Assembly (NCBI RefSeq): GCF_008629695.1
Contig: NZ_VWSH01000001.1
Coordinates: 25,893-89,892, forward strand
DNA length: 64,000 nt
Direction: 5' to 3'
Source: Taibaiella lutea
GTDB lineage: Bacteria > Bacteroidota > Bacteroidia > Chitinophagales > Chitinophagaceae
The notes under the pieces are model-generated. The model worked only from the letters and a program-made list of their open reading frames with translations, made no database searches and had not been told where the DNA came from. This document shows positions 24,919-34,711 of the stretch, in pieces; positions within the stretch are counted from its first letter, which is position 1; each line of letters begins with the position of its first letter. The position numbers were made by a program, and so were the translations under genes.

Positions 24919-27735
24919 ATGAAAAGGATTCTTTTACTTTCTGCTTGCCTGCTTGCCGGACGATGTTCGTTCGCAAAATCTCCGTCAGAGTCATGGCATC
25001 AGCAAAATCATTTGTTACTTATTGAAAATAAAGGTCAGATTACTGACCAAAACGGGCATCCAAGATCCGATATTCAGTTCAGAATGGAAACCCCGGAAGT
25101 CAATGTGCTGATTGGAAATGCATCTTTACACTATCAATGGCAACAACATGATGCTATCAATACCAAAGACATCCAATCCTTGCTTAATAAGAAGAGCAAT
25201 ACGTATCGCATGGATGTTTCCCTTGTAGGTGCCAATCCTGATGCCTCTGTCATAAAAGAGGGAACTCAGCCTTATTTTGAAAAATATTACCTCGCTCATT
25301 TAGGACTGAACGGCACCATTGCTCATTCTTATAGTAAAGTTACTTATCAGAATGTGTATCCTGATATTGATTGGGTAATCTACGCCAACCGTGATGCAAA
25401 TGGCGCAGAAGTTTTGAAGTATGACTTTGTCGTGCATCCCGGTGGCAATGCGGCTTTAATCCAACTGAAATACGAAGGAAGCACATCACTGAAATTAAAT
25501 GAAGACGGGAGCCTTCAGGCATTTACGCCTATGGGCAATATCAAAGAACAAGCTCCTTATTCCTACAGCATTAATGAAAACACCAAGACCACGGTATCAT
25601 CTGAATTCCAATTAAAAAACAATGTGCTGAGTTTTAAACTGGCTGCATATAAAGGTACTTTGATTATTGACCCTTCTTTGGAATGGGCTACCTATTATGG
25701 CGGCGCAGGTTTTGATTTGGGTACTGTATTAACCTGCGATAACAGCGGGCATGTATATGTTACAGGTGCCTCCTGGATGAGCATGGATATAGCAACAGTT
25801 GGCAGCTATCAATATACGAATGCAGGAGACTTTGATGCCTTTCTTGCAAAATTCGATAGTGATGGCAACAGGTTATGGGCAACTTATTATGGCGGCCCGA
25901 CACTGGATTACAGTTTTGGACTTGCCTGCGACCAGCATGACAGGGTTTATATCTCAGGTATTACTTTGAGTACAACCGGGATATCTACAGCAGGAAGCGC
26001 ACAAGCAACTTATGCAGGTGGCGGCGGAGATGATTATCTTGCCCGGTTTGACAGCTCAGGCAGCTTAATATGGGCTACATACTGCGGCAGTTCAGGCGAT
26101 GAATATAATGGTTTATGTGCAGCAGATGAATTCGGCCATGTCTATCTTACAGGATATACAACAGGTAATGACAATATATACAGCAACGGTCATCAAAGCA
26201 CCAATGGCGGCGGCCCTAAAGACGCATTCCTTGTGCAATATGATACATCCGGTATTAAACAATGGGGAACGTTTTATGGTGGCTCCGGAGATGATCAGGG
26301 TGATGGTGTTGCATGCGATCGTTTAGGGTTTGTTTATATGGAAGGCCATACCAATAGTGCTTCCGCTATCTCTACAAGCGGCAGTCATCAACCTGCAAAT
26401 GGCGGTGGCTTCGATGATTTCCTCGTTAAATTCAATAGTGCGGGTGTAAGGCAATGGGCTACTTATTATGGTGGCACTGCCGATGAAAACAATGGCAATA
26501 TGCGTCCTGTAGCCTGCGATAAAAATAACAATGTATATATTTCCGGACAAACACCCAGTACAACCGGAATTGCAACATCCGGCAGCTATCAGTCTGCATC
26601 CGGAGGGGGCACAGATGCTTTCCTTGTGAAATTTAATTCTGCAGGCACCAGAACCTGGGGTACTTATTATGGCGGTAGCGGAAATGAAAACGGAGGTTCG
26701 ATAGCTTGTGACCTTTCAAATAATATTTTCTGGTGCGGCTTTACTACAAGCACTGATAGTATAGCAACTCCGGGAAGCCACCAGACAACTTTCGGCGGCG
26801 GACAGGATGATGTTTTCCTGACAAAATTTGATGAAAGTGGCAACCAGATTTTCGGCACCTATTATGGTGGCAATTCTTTAGATGAAGGCATAGCTGTGGG
26901 ATTTGACAATATAGGGAATGCCTACATTTCAGGTGGCACGGCAAGCCCGAATAACATAGCAACACCGGGTAGCTTCTCTACCACATATGCAGGTGGCATT
27001 GCCGTATTTCTTGCTAAATTCTGTACTTCCGTAAATGCCATATCATTAAACGGCCCTGACAGCATCTGCGCCAACAGCACTCAACTTTATACTACTACGG
27101 CAATAGCAGGAGCTGATGGCTACATCTGGACAATACCTGCCGGATGGTCCGGCGCAAGTGATTCCAACAGTATAAGTGTGACTTCAAATGGTACAGGCGG
27201 ACAGATAACGGTAAAGGTGATCAGATGTGATACCAGCACTGCATTACAATTCAATGTATATGTACGCCCCGTTCTTCCGGCGGTTATAACAGCTAATGGT
27301 TTTGTATTAAGTACGGTGAATACCCATACAAGCTATCAATGGTTCTTTAACGGGCAAATCATAAACGGTGCTCAGAATCCGACCTATACGGTAACACAGA
27401 ATGGCAACTATACGGTCGTGGTGACAAACCCGGGTGGCTGCACAGACACTTCGGATGTATTTGCAATAAGCAATGTGGTTGCCATACAGAATGTAGAGCA
27501 ACTAAAGAACAGTATTCAAATTTATCCGAATCCGGCTAATTCCATTTTGAATATTCTTTCACCGGTTGCTTTAAACATCAACATTACCGGTATGGATGGC
27601 AGAGTTTTTATCAATAAGGATAATGTAAAAGCAATAGACATCAGCAACCTTTCAAATGGTGTTTACATGATCCGGTTTACAGACAAGGATGGCCATTTTA
27701 TTAAAACAGAAAAATTCACAAAGCTCAGCTTGTAG
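24919..27735 (+). CDS. Secreted SBBP-repeat protein with Ig-like and T9SS sorting domain
   Basis: 938 residues from ATG 24919, which begins a signal peptide (MKRILLLSACLLAGRCSFA). An upstream ATG at 24820 would add a non-signal extension. The N-terminal domain with LLIENKGQI and VTYQNVYPDIDWVIY is the one that usually precedes SBBP propellers. Seven repeats headed by WATYYGG-like blocks with VYVTG or VYISG follow, predicted to form a beta-propeller. Then comes an Ig/PKD-like segment (VTSNGTGGQITVKV, YQWFFNGQIINGAQNPTYTV). The C-terminus IYPNPANSILNILS...NGVYMIRFTDKDGHFIKTEKFTKL is a type A T9SS sorting domain. It is probably exported by T9SS and surface-bound or released; the ligand is unknown. 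Confidence 0.93.
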   Translation: MKRILLLSACLLAGRCSFAKSPSESWHQQNHLLLIENKGQITDQNGHPRSDIQFRMETPEVNVLIGNASLHYQWQQHDAINTKDIQSLLNKKSNTYRMDVSLVGANPDASVIKEGTQPYFEKYYLAHLGLNGTIAHSYSKVTYQNVYPDIDWVIYANRDANGAEVLKYDFVVHPGGNAALIQLKYEGSTSLKLNEDGSLQAFTPMGNIKEQAPYSYSINENTKTTVSSEFQLKNNVLSFKLAAYKGTLIIDPSLEWATYYGGAGFDLGTVLTCDNSGHVYVTGASWMSMDIATVGSYQYTNAGDFDAFLAKFDSDGNRLWATYYGGPTLDYSFGLACDQHDRVYISGITLSTTGISTAGSAQATYAGGGGDDYLARFDSSGSLIWATYCGSSGDEYNGLCAADEFGHVYLTGYTTGNDNIYSNGHQSTNGGGPKDAFLVQYDTSGIKQWGTFYGGSGDDQGDGVACDRLGFVYMEGHTNSASAISTSGSHQPANGGGFDDFLVKFNSAGVRQWATYYGGTADENNGNMRPVACDKNNNVYISGQTPSTTGIATSGSYQSASGGGTDAFLVKFNSAGTRTWGTYYGGSGNENGGSIACDLSNNIFWCGFTTSTDSIATPGSHQTTFGGGQDDVFLTKFDESGNQIFGTYYGGNSLDEGIAVGFDNIGNAYISGGTASPNNIATPGSFSTTYAGGIAVFLAKFCTSVNAISLNGPDSICANSTQLYTTTAIAGADGYIWTIPAGWSGASDSNSISVTSNGTGGQITVKVIRCDTSTALQFNVYVRPVLPAVITANGFVLSTVNTHTSYQWFFNGQIINGAQNPTYTVTQNGNYTVVVTNPGGCTDTSDVFAISNVVAIQNVEQLKNSIQIYPNPANSILNILSPVALNINITGMDGRVFINKDNVKAIDISNLSNGVYMIRFTDKDGHFIKTEKFTKLSL

Positions 27736-27752
27736 TATAAATAAATTTAAAT

Positions 27753-27789
27753 TTCAGGACAGGCCGCTTTTAAAGCGGCCTGTCCTGAA
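27753..27789 (+). terminator. Strong terminator hairpin
   Basis: Perfect inverted repeat, arms TTCAGGACAGGCCGCTTT and its complement around a short centre, followed by AATTATTTT. It lies 18 nt after the SBBP stop. The rest of the gap to 28043 shows no gene or clear promoter. Confidence 0.85.
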
Positions 27790-28043
27790 TTATTTTAAGG
27801 CCGCGCTGAAATATCAAATCCAATTGATTAAAAGGGAAAAACATACCTATTAAGCAAGTATGCCACTTAAAGCGCAGTGTATTTGTGTGAAGGAGCGCTA
27901 TTGAAGAGCAACAAATAGACCCCGGCATTTTTGAACTTGCAGATTAAAAGCAGGGACTTGCAGACAAACAGGGCTTGTTGGCATATCACTAAAAATAAAA
28001 CATCTGCTTCGTTCTATTTTCGAATTCTAAATCACTATTTACA

Positions 28044-30473
28044 ATGATTATTCGAAAATATCTGGGCGGTCTGTTAGTATTATCAGCTATCACTACAGCC
28101 AATGCACAAAGCTCCATACAAGGCAATGTTGCTTTAGAAGCTGCCACTACTCCTGCCGGACATTGCATGGTAGCATTGATGCGGATGCAAGACAGTCTGG
28201 AGATGCAGAAAGAGGAGACAAGCGAAAATGGAAACTTCCATTTTGATGCAATAGCCGATGGCAATTATTTTCTGCAAATAAACTACCCTTCCTTTTATAA
28301 TTACACTTCCGCTATTATTACATTAAAGGACAGTACAAAAATTGCGCTGCCCGACATTGTATTACATCTGAAAACAACCTCCTTAAACGAGGTTTCAATA
28401 AATGCGTTAAAATCCGGGTTGTCATTTAAAGATGGCAAGATTATTTTATCTACTGCCAATAATCCTTTAGCATCGGGCAGCACAGTTATTGAGTTACTTA
28501 AAACTTTGCCGGGCGTGATATTGGACGCAGATAACAATATTACGGTTAATGCTAAAGCAGGCGTGCGCTTTATGATTAATGGCGTACTGCAACAAATCCC
28601 GGAAGCACAAATGATGTTGCTGTTAAGTAACATGAGCACAGAATCTGTAGCTTCTCTTGAACTGATTAAAAACCCGCCAGCTAAGTACGATGCCGCCGGA
28701 ACAGCAGGCCTGATTAATATTGTAACGAAGCAATCAAAGATTAAAGGATATAACGGCAGCATTATGACAAGCCTTGGCATGGGCAAACGTTTTGGCGGCG
28801 GCGCAAATGCATCGCTCAATTTCAGATCAGATAAACTTAGCTTATTCAGCAATATAAGTTACCTGCGTCGTAACCCCTTAACTGATTTCAGCATGAACAG
28901 GACCATAGGTACTGCCAATGATTTGCAGTCTATCCGTACAACAGGCAGCGATAATACTCAACTACATTCCATTAATATAAATGCAGAGCTGGAATACGAA
29001 CTAAGTCCCAAAACCATGATGAGCCTCAATTTCCGAACCTCACCGGGAAAAAGCTCCGATCATTTTTTAGCTGAAACAAATTTACATAACGCCCCTCTCC
29101 CCTATAACCAAACGGACTTTACAACGGAAAACGTTGATAAATATAATAGTCCGTCAATTACTCTTTACGCCCGGCATTTATTTGATACCTCCGGCACTCA
29201 AGTCTCCTTTACAGCAGATTATACCAATTTCAGGTACAATGAATCCCGGGCTAATGAAAATGTGTTTTATGACAGCAATCATTCCGAAAGCTTACCCGAC
29301 AAAGCCTACAATAATTTAATGGATTTGAACTTTCAGGTATTTACACAGAAACTGGATTTCACCAAAACACTTTTCAATACATGGGTACTGGAATCGGGGT
29401 TGAAGTCGAGCTTTGTACAAAATAACAGCGACAACAACTTGTTGCGTAGCTATCCGGGAACAGACCAGTTTTATAATGACCCTGCGTTTTCAAGCATATA
29501 CCGTTACAAAGAGCAAATTTTTGCAGGCTATGTAAATGCAATGAAATCGTTCGGAAACATTTCCCTGCAAGGCGGGCTGAGAGCAGAACAGACCTTAGTG
29601 AATGCTGTTAATAAAACAAATGAAGAAAAGCTGCATCGCAATTACTTCAACCTATTTCCAAGCATGAGCCTCGCCTATAAGCAAAGCGAAAAAAACAGTT
29701 TCCAATTTACCTATAGCTATCGCATCGACAGGCCTGCTTACGATCAATTGAATCCTATCAGATTGTTTTTCAGCGAACTGAATTACGGAACGGGCAATTC
29801 CAATTTGTTACCGCAGTACAGTCATAACCTGACGTTGGATTACAACTACAATAACTTGCTGATCAGCAGCATCGGCCTTACTAAATACAGTAATAGTATA
29901 TATCGTTACACCTATTCCGATGAAGCGGCAGGCGTACAGATCGACACGATTGATAACCTTGCATCGCGCACCATTCTATCGTATAGCCTTACGTTTCAAA
30001 AACAATGGGGCAATGCGTTTAATCTACAGCTATCAGGTATGACAGCATTCTGCAATTCAAAAGGCGTCATTAATCAGACAAGTATTGACCAGCATTCATT
30101 GATGGGCTATTTGTCTGCTAACAGCGATCTTTTATTACTGCAAAAAATGAGGCTTCAATTAAATGCGCGCTATTCTACACCATATATCGACGGCATTCAA
30201 CATTATTCCCAAAGAGGCTCAGTAGATCTGGCATTGCAAAGAAGGTTCATGGCAGATAAACTGAATGTTGTGCTGGGAATTTACGATTTGCTCTACACCG
30301 ATTATGGCAGTATAAAAAGCAATTTACCAAATCAGACTTATTATGAATATGCCAAGAATGATTCGAGAAGAGTGCGCCTGAACATTACTTACAGGTTTGG
30401 CAATATGCGCATCAACAGGCAATTCAACAATAAACAGGAAGAAGAAAACACACGTATTAAAAAGGTAGAATAA
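28044..30473 (+). CDS. TonB-dependent-receptor-like outer membrane barrel protein
   Basis: 809 residues. Signal peptide (about 1-22), then a carboxypeptidase-regulatory-like beta-sandwich (about 25-110, SSIQGNVALEAATT...NGNFHFDAIADGNYFLQI). A plug-like region follows (about 115-235: TVIELLKTLPGVILDADNNITVNAKAGVRFMINGVL, then ELIKNPPAKYDAAGTAGLINIVTK), and then an outer-membrane beta-barrel of the OMP_b-brl_3 type. It ends in alternating aromatic strands (YRFGNMRI). Such proteins transport or bind large substrates at the outer membrane. Downstream at 45 nt is an ABC transporter and LytS/LytTR pair, so the five genes could be one unit. Confidence 0.9.
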   Translation: MIIRKYLGGLLVLSAITTANAQSSIQGNVALEAATTPAGHCMVALMRMQDSLEMQKEETSENGNFHFDAIADGNYFLQINYPSFYNYTSAIITLKDSTKIALPDIVLHLKTTSLNEVSINALKSGLSFKDGKIILSTANNPLASGSTVIELLKTLPGVILDADNNITVNAKAGVRFMINGVLQQIPEAQMMLLLSNMSTESVASLELIKNPPAKYDAAGTAGLINIVTKQSKIKGYNGSIMTSLGMGKRFGGGANASLNFRSDKLSLFSNISYLRRNPLTDFSMNRTIGTANDLQSIRTTGSDNTQLHSININAELEYELSPKTMMSLNFRTSPGKSSDHFLAETNLHNAPLPYNQTDFTTENVDKYNSPSITLYARHLFDTSGTQVSFTADYTNFRYNESRANENVFYDSNHSESLPDKAYNNLMDLNFQVFTQKLDFTKTLFNTWVLESGLKSSFVQNNSDNNLLRSYPGTDQFYNDPAFSSIYRYKEQIFAGYVNAMKSFGNISLQGGLRAEQTLVNAVNKTNEEKLHRNYFNLFPSMSLAYKQSEKNSFQFTYSYRIDRPAYDQLNPIRLFFSELNYGTGNSNLLPQYSHNLTLDYNYNNLLISSIGLTKYSNSIYRYTYSDEAAGVQIDTIDNLASRTILSYSLTFQKQWGNAFNLQLSGMTAFCNSKGVINQTSIDQHSLMGYLSANSDLLLLQKMRLQLNARYSTPYIDGIQHYSQRGSVDLALQRRFMADKLNVVLGIYDLLYTDYGSIKSNLPNQTYYEYAKNDSRRVRLNITYRFGNMRINRQFNNKQEEENTRIKKVE

Positions 30474-30517
30474 GTATCCATCGGTATTCCATTACATCAA
30501 CTTAAATAAAAAAAATT

Positions 30518-31423
30518 ATGAATTGCATAGAGGCCAAAGCGCTTACGTACCATTTTTCTGAGGGCGAAGCTGTTTTAAATAATATCGACTTAAATATTCC
30601 CAATGGATCAATTTACGGATTTTTAGGCGCCAATGGCGCAGGCAAGACAACAACCATGAAACTCCTGCTGGGCCTGCTTAAAAAGCAACAGGGCGACATC
30701 CGTATCTTCAATCAATCCTTGCATGAAAACAGACAAAACATATTAAGGAGAACGGGCACTTTCATTGAATCACCTTCTTTATACGGGCATTTAACTGCAG
30801 AGGAAAACCTGAAGATATGGCGCAGGATATATCAATGTTCTGCATCAAATATAAAAGAAGTGCTGGAGCTTGTCGGGCTGAGTAGTACAGGAAAGAAAAA
30901 GACCGCCAAATTTTCCTTAGGGATGAAACAACGGCTGGGAATAGCGATAGCATTGCTTCATAAACCACAGTTATTGATACTGGACGAACCTACAAATGGC
31001 CTGGACCCTACCGGAATGATTGAAATCCGCGATTTACTGAAGCGGCTGAATAAAGAATCAGGCACAACCATTCTTATTTCGAGCCATTTGCTTAGTGAGG
31101 TTGAAAAACTCGTTACCGATGTAGGGATCATTCATAAAGGCAATCTTTTATTTCAGGGAACCATGCAGGCATTACAGGCCAGGCAGCAACAGGCCACAAA
31201 TATATCCATCGATACAAATGACGGGCAACGGGCGCTTGAAATTGTCAGCCGCAATAATATAAAAGCAAGTTTGCAAAACGGACAGCTGATATTACCCGTA
31301 ACAGAACGGGAAGTGATGTCGCGGCTTAATGAACAATTTGTAAACGAACAGATAGAAGTATATCAGATTAAGATAGTAAACAACGATTTGGAATCCATAT
31401 TCATAGACCTCACAAAAAACTAA
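30518..31423 (+). CDS. ABC transporter ATP-binding protein (BcrA/LanF-like)
   Basis: 301 residues. Walker A GANGAGKTTT (about residue 39), a Q-loop region, the ABC signature FSLGMKQRLG (SLGMK variant of LSGGQ, as in BcrA/LanF), Walker B LLILDEPTNGLDP and H-loop SSH. The C-terminal 80 residues are typical of this drug- and bacteriocin-immunity group (DrrA/BcrA). It powers the membrane protein encoded 3 nt downstream. Substrate inferred: small hydrophobic compound or peptide, not provable here. Confidence 0.92.
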   Translation: MNCIEAKALTYHFSEGEAVLNNIDLNIPNGSIYGFLGANGAGKTTTMKLLLGLLKKQQGDIRIFNQSLHENRQNILRRTGTFIESPSLYGHLTAEENLKIWRRIYQCSASNIKEVLELVGLSSTGKKKTAKFSLGMKQRLGIAIALLHKPQLLILDEPTNGLDPTGMIEIRDLLKRLNKESGTTILISSHLLSEVEKLVTDVGIIHKGNLLFQGTMQALQARQQQATNISIDTNDGQRALEIVSRNNIKASLQNGQLILPVTEREVMSRLNEQFVNEQIEVYQIKIVNNDLESIFIDLTKN

Positions 31424-31426
31424 CAA

Positions 31427-32194
31427 ATGAACTTTATAAACAGTTTGCAAAGCGAATGGATGAAAACCAGAAGGAGTGCGGCTTCATGGCTATGCATTAT
31501 CGGCGCTTCTTTTCTGCCGGTTTTGTTTATAGTATCTTTTTTAAAAGACCATAGCACTATTAACGATATACACGGGCAGCAGAATGTATGGAAAATATAC
31601 TTCTTCCAGATATGGAGGTTTATGGCTATGGCTATTCTGCCATTCGGCGTAATACTTAGCAGCACTTTAATTGCGCAGATAGAATACAGGAATAACACAT
31701 GGAAACAATTGCATACAACACCGCAAAGCCTGACAACCATATTTACTGCCAAACTTTTGGCCATCATCTTAATGGTTGTTAAATTCTTTATTATTTTCAA
31801 TATCGGCATTCTGCTGTCCGCCATTATTCCAAGCCTGCTATTCCGGCACGGATTACCAACAGCAGCTTTCCCGTTTTATTTCTTCATGGAGATAAATCTG
31901 AAGATATTTATCAGTTGCTTACCGGTTATAGCTATACAGTTTCTGCTAAGCCTGCAATTCAAAAATTTCCTGATCCCTGTCGGCGTCGGGTTATTGCTAC
32001 TGGTGGGTTCCATCATACTTATCTTTGGCTGGAAATATGCTTATCTCAGTCCTTATAGTTATACCATTTTATTAGTCACAGGAGATAAAACCAAACCCTT
32101 GCCTGTAAACATCTATGCATTTTCAGCAGGCTATTTTATACTTGGCGTTGTTATTAGCTATTATCTCTATCTTAGTAAAAAGGATAAAAGCTAA
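31427..32194 (+). CDS. ABC-2-type transporter permease
   Basis: 255 residues with about six hydrophobic segments (residues about 20-40, 55-80, 105-130, 145-170, 180-200, 225-250) and the NSLQSEWMKTRRSAASWL N-terminus common in ABC-2/LanE-G permeases. A GNAT- or peptidase-like domain is absent. It pairs with the ATPase gene, spaced by 3 nt. The likely role is export or immunity for a lipid-active compound; specificity is unknown. Confidence 0.9.
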   Translation: MNFINSLQSEWMKTRRSAASWLCIIGASFLPVLFIVSFLKDHSTINDIHGQQNVWKIYFFQIWRFMAMAILPFGVILSSTLIAQIEYRNNTWKQLHTTPQSLTTIFTAKLLAIILMVVKFFIIFNIGILLSAIIPSLLFRHGLPTAAFPFYFFMEINLKIFISCLPVIAIQFLLSLQFKNFLIPVGVGLLLLVGSIILIFGWKYAYLSPYSYTILLVTGDKTKPLPVNIYAFSAGYFILGVVISYYLYLSKKDKS

Positions 32195-32229
32195 GTTGTT
32201 AATTTTAAAATCTAAAACTGATCTGTAAG

Positions 32230-33276
32230 ATGAAAAAATGGGTTGTCATATTATTACATGCGGGGTATTGGTTTCTTTACCTTATGCTCATCGTATTGCT
32301 GACGGCTTTCATTTTTTCAACAGCCAAACATGTAGAGCCGCATAAAATCATATTCAACAATATGCTGGTCTTCATGTCGACATTTGCGGTATTGCCCGCT
32401 ATTGCGGGATTCTATATTTCCTATGCCATATTGTTCCCGCGCTTTTTATTCAGAAAGAAAATAGGTGCGTTGTTTGTATTTACCATATTGACTTCGCTTT
32501 TTTGCGGCGTGCTGGGCTGCTTTTGCTTAATGCTCAGCTATGACCATGCCATTTTCAATATAAGTTCCCAGGCATTTATACCCGTTTTAATTATAATTTC
32601 CATTAACGGATTGTTGAATGGCCTTGTTGCTATGGTTATGAAAGGATTTATAACCTGGTATGCCGATATTAAATGGAAAGAGGCATTGAGTAAAAAAAAT
32701 CAGGAAACGGAACTCGCATTGGTTAAATCGCAACTGAATCCGCACTTTCTTTTCAATACTATTAATAACATCGATATTCTTATCGGAGAAGATGCGGCAA
32801 AAGCATCTTTGTACCTGAATAAGCTTTCGGATATGATGCGTTTTATGCTCTATGAAACAAAAACCGAAACCATTCCGCTATTGAAAGAACTGACTTATAT
32901 TGACAAATACATCGACCTTCAAAAGATCAGAACAGCTAATGCCAATTATGTTGAATATTCTGTACAAGGCGACCCTTCCGGCAAGGAAATAGCGCCCATG
33001 TTATTTATTCCCTTTATTGAAAATGCCTTTAAACATGCCACACAAAAAAGAACAGGAAGCGCCATTGTTATAAAGATTGTTATAGAACCCAAACGTATTG
33101 ATTTTTACTGCGAAAATTCTTATTCCGTATCACCAACCGAAAAGCCGGAACAAGGCGGACTTGGAAACGAAATTATGCTTAAACGGATAGAGCTGCTTTA
33201 TCCTGAAAACCACACTTTGGAAATTGAAGACAAAGACCAGCAGTATAAAGTAAAACTAATACTTACGCAAAAATGA
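32230..33276 (+). CDS. LytS/YehU-type sensor histidine kinase
   Basis: 348 residues. Four hydrophobic segments (about 7-30, 45-68, 78-102, 116-138) form a membrane sensor without a large extracytoplasmic domain. The His_kinase domain follows, with His172 in LVKSQLNPHFLFNTINNIDIL, and a HATPase segment LLFIPFIENAFKHA with GLGNEIMLKRIELLYP. This is the type that pairs with LytTR regulators. The last four bases (33273-33276) overlap the next gene, so the two are translationally coupled. It probably senses membrane state or the transport status of the adjacent ABC system (inference). Confidence 0.94.
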   Translation: MKKWVVILLHAGYWFLYLMLIVLLTAFIFSTAKHVEPHKIIFNNMLVFMSTFAVLPAIAGFYISYAILFPRFLFRKKIGALFVFTILTSLFCGVLGCFCLMLSYDHAIFNISSQAFIPVLIIISINGLLNGLVAMVMKGFITWYADIKWKEALSKKNQETELALVKSQLNPHFLFNTINNIDILIGEDAAKASLYLNKLSDMMRFMLYETKTETIPLLKELTYIDKYIDLQKIRTANANYVEYSVQGDPSGKEIAPMLFIPFIENAFKHATQKRTGSAIVIKIVIEPKRIDFYCENSYSVSPTEKPEQGGLGNEIMLKRIELLYPENHTLEIEDKDQQYKVKLILTQK

Positions 33277-33953
33277 TAAACTGCATAATCGTTGAAGATG
33301 AACCATTGGCACAGGTTCGTCTTCAAAATTATATAAAGAAGCTGCCATCATTGAATCTGTCAGAAACATTTGATAACGGCATGGATGCCCTTCTGTATCT
33401 TAAGTCAAATGAAGTTGATCTTATGTTTCTGGATATAAATATCGGCGAGTTATCCGGCATTCAGCTGTTGGAAGCCACGGGTATAAAAAGCGGCGTGATA
33501 CTTACTACCGCCTATCATGAATATGCGCTGAAGGCTTACGATCTTAAAGTGGTGGATTACTTATTGAAGCCCTATACTTTCGAACGTTTTTTACAGGCAG
33601 TAGAAAGAGTAGAGGACATTGTGAAGAAAAGCGAACCGGTCAAAAACAAGTCATACATTTTTGTAAAAACAGAGTACCGGCTTGAGAAAATCCCCTTTTC
33701 AGACATCCTTTACATAGAAGGCATGCGGGATTACAGAAGAATTCATACTATCCATAAAAAGATAATGACTTTGCAGACTTTCAAGGAATTTGAATTGCAA
33801 ATACCTTCAAATATTATTTGCAGAGTACACAAATCATTCATGGTTTCTGTCGATAAAATTGAAGCCATTGAGAAAGATAAAATCAAAATCCGGGAGAAGA
33901 TTATACCCATTTCAGAAATGTATAAAAAAGATTTCTTTAAGCTGATTCAATAG
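33273..33953 (+). CDS. LytTR-type response regulator
   Basis: 226 residues. Receiver domain 1-118 with acidic VEDEP, phosphoacceptor Asp54 in LMFLDINIGELSG and Lys in YLLKPYTFERF. LytTR DNA-binding domain about 135-225: IFVKTEYRLEKIPFSDILYIEGMRDYRRIHT and RVHKSFMVSVDKIEAI. It starts 4 nt inside the kinase gene. LytTR domains bind imperfect direct repeats about 10 nt apart; the natural target is this ABC/barrel cassette. A 41-bp tandem repeat array begins 87 nt after the stop. Confidence 0.95.
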   Translation: MINCIIVEDEPLAQVRLQNYIKKLPSLNLSETFDNGMDALLYLKSNEVDLMFLDINIGELSGIQLLEATGIKSGVILTTAYHEYALKAYDLKVVDYLLKPYTFERFLQAVERVEDIVKKSEPVKNKSYIFVKTEYRLEKIPFSDILYIEGMRDYRRIHTIHKKIMTLQTFKEFELQIPSNIICRVHKSFMVSVDKIEAIEKDKIKIREKIIPISEMYKKDFFKLIQ

Positions 33954-34039
33954 TTAAACTACGGACAAGTATCAGATATCAACAAACAATATCCGAATGT
34001 CTGCACGAATGCCTGACTGAACAAATGAGCAAACGGCTG

Positions 34040-34285
34040 CGTTTCTTCCCGCTTAGAAGAAGGTATTGTTGTTAAACATTGGGTCCTTCTTGTTGAGAAG
34101 GAAGTATTGTTGTCAAACATTGTGCTCTTCTTGTTGAGAAGGAAGTATTGTTGTCAAACATTGTGCTCTTCTTGTTGAGAAGGAAGTATTGTTGTTAAAC
34201 ATTGTGCTCTTCTTGCTGAGAAGGGAGGATTGTTGTCAAACATTGTACTCTTCTTGCTGAGAAGAAGATATTGTTGTCAAACATT
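34040..34285 (+). repeat. 41-bp tandem repeat array (six units)
   Basis: The phrase TATTGTTGTYAAACATT recurs at 34064, 34105, 34146, 34187, 34228 and 34269, exactly 41 bp apart. Each unit also carries CTTCTTGYTGAGAAG, a hairpin with 5-bp arms and a 5-base loop, and TGTTGTCAAACA, a smaller inverted repeat. Units 3 and 4 are identical or nearly so, and the outer ones diverge. There are no unique spacers and no cas genes, so it is not CRISPR. A 41-bp period is not a multiple of three, so it is not coding. It lies between the LytTR gene and a small convergent operon. Confidence 0.9.
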
Positions 34286-34384
34286 TGCCTGCCTGCGACA
34301 CCGGTACATCTGTAGTTGTGAGCTGTTAGTCAGAATATACCCACAGCACAAAAGTCATACTCCATGTTGGAACTACATTTATTC

Positions 34385-34711
34385 CTATTCCTGAACAAAT
34401 TTTCTATAGAAAATAATTACGATAAAAAGCAATAAAGAGAAGAACAAATTTATCAAAGAGGGCATAATATCTAATGGTTTAATTGTGCTTTGATAAATAT
34501 CCTTTGGATTGATATAAACCATTACATCAACTTTCTCATAAGGAGCATCTTCATATGAAAATTTCTCTTTGTTTTGATAAAGAACTCCTTGATAAAAAAA
34601 CTGGTATGTTACATAATCGGATGTGTCATAATTGACAGCAGTAACAGTTGAATGAGTAATAACCCCTTTAACCGTCTCCCAATGTTTTCTTTTATTGTAT
34701 GACAAAATCAA
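34385..34711 (-). CDS. DUF3592-like membrane protein
   Basis: 108 residues. The layout is a soluble N-terminal part with GVITHSTVTAV, YVTYQFFYQGVLYQNKEKFSYEDAPYEKVDVMVYINPKD, then one hydrophobic segment (about 83-103). The strands with VxGxI...Y.Y.F...G..Y...YNP are the pattern of DUF3592 beta-domains. Length is short for that family, and the usual first membrane span is missing. It shares 4 bp with the secreted protein upstream, so they are translationally coupled. Function is unknown. Confidence 0.6.
   Translation of the reverse strand: MILSYNKRKHWETVKGVITHSTVTAVNYDTSDYVTYQFFYQGVLYQNKEKFSYEDAPYEKVDVMVYINPKDIYQSTIKPLDIMPSLINLFFSLLLFIVIIFYRKFVQE

Noticed and set aside
34040..34285. CRISPR array
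   Set aside because: The units are contiguous with no unique spacers, the period is a fixed 41 bp and no cas gene is near.
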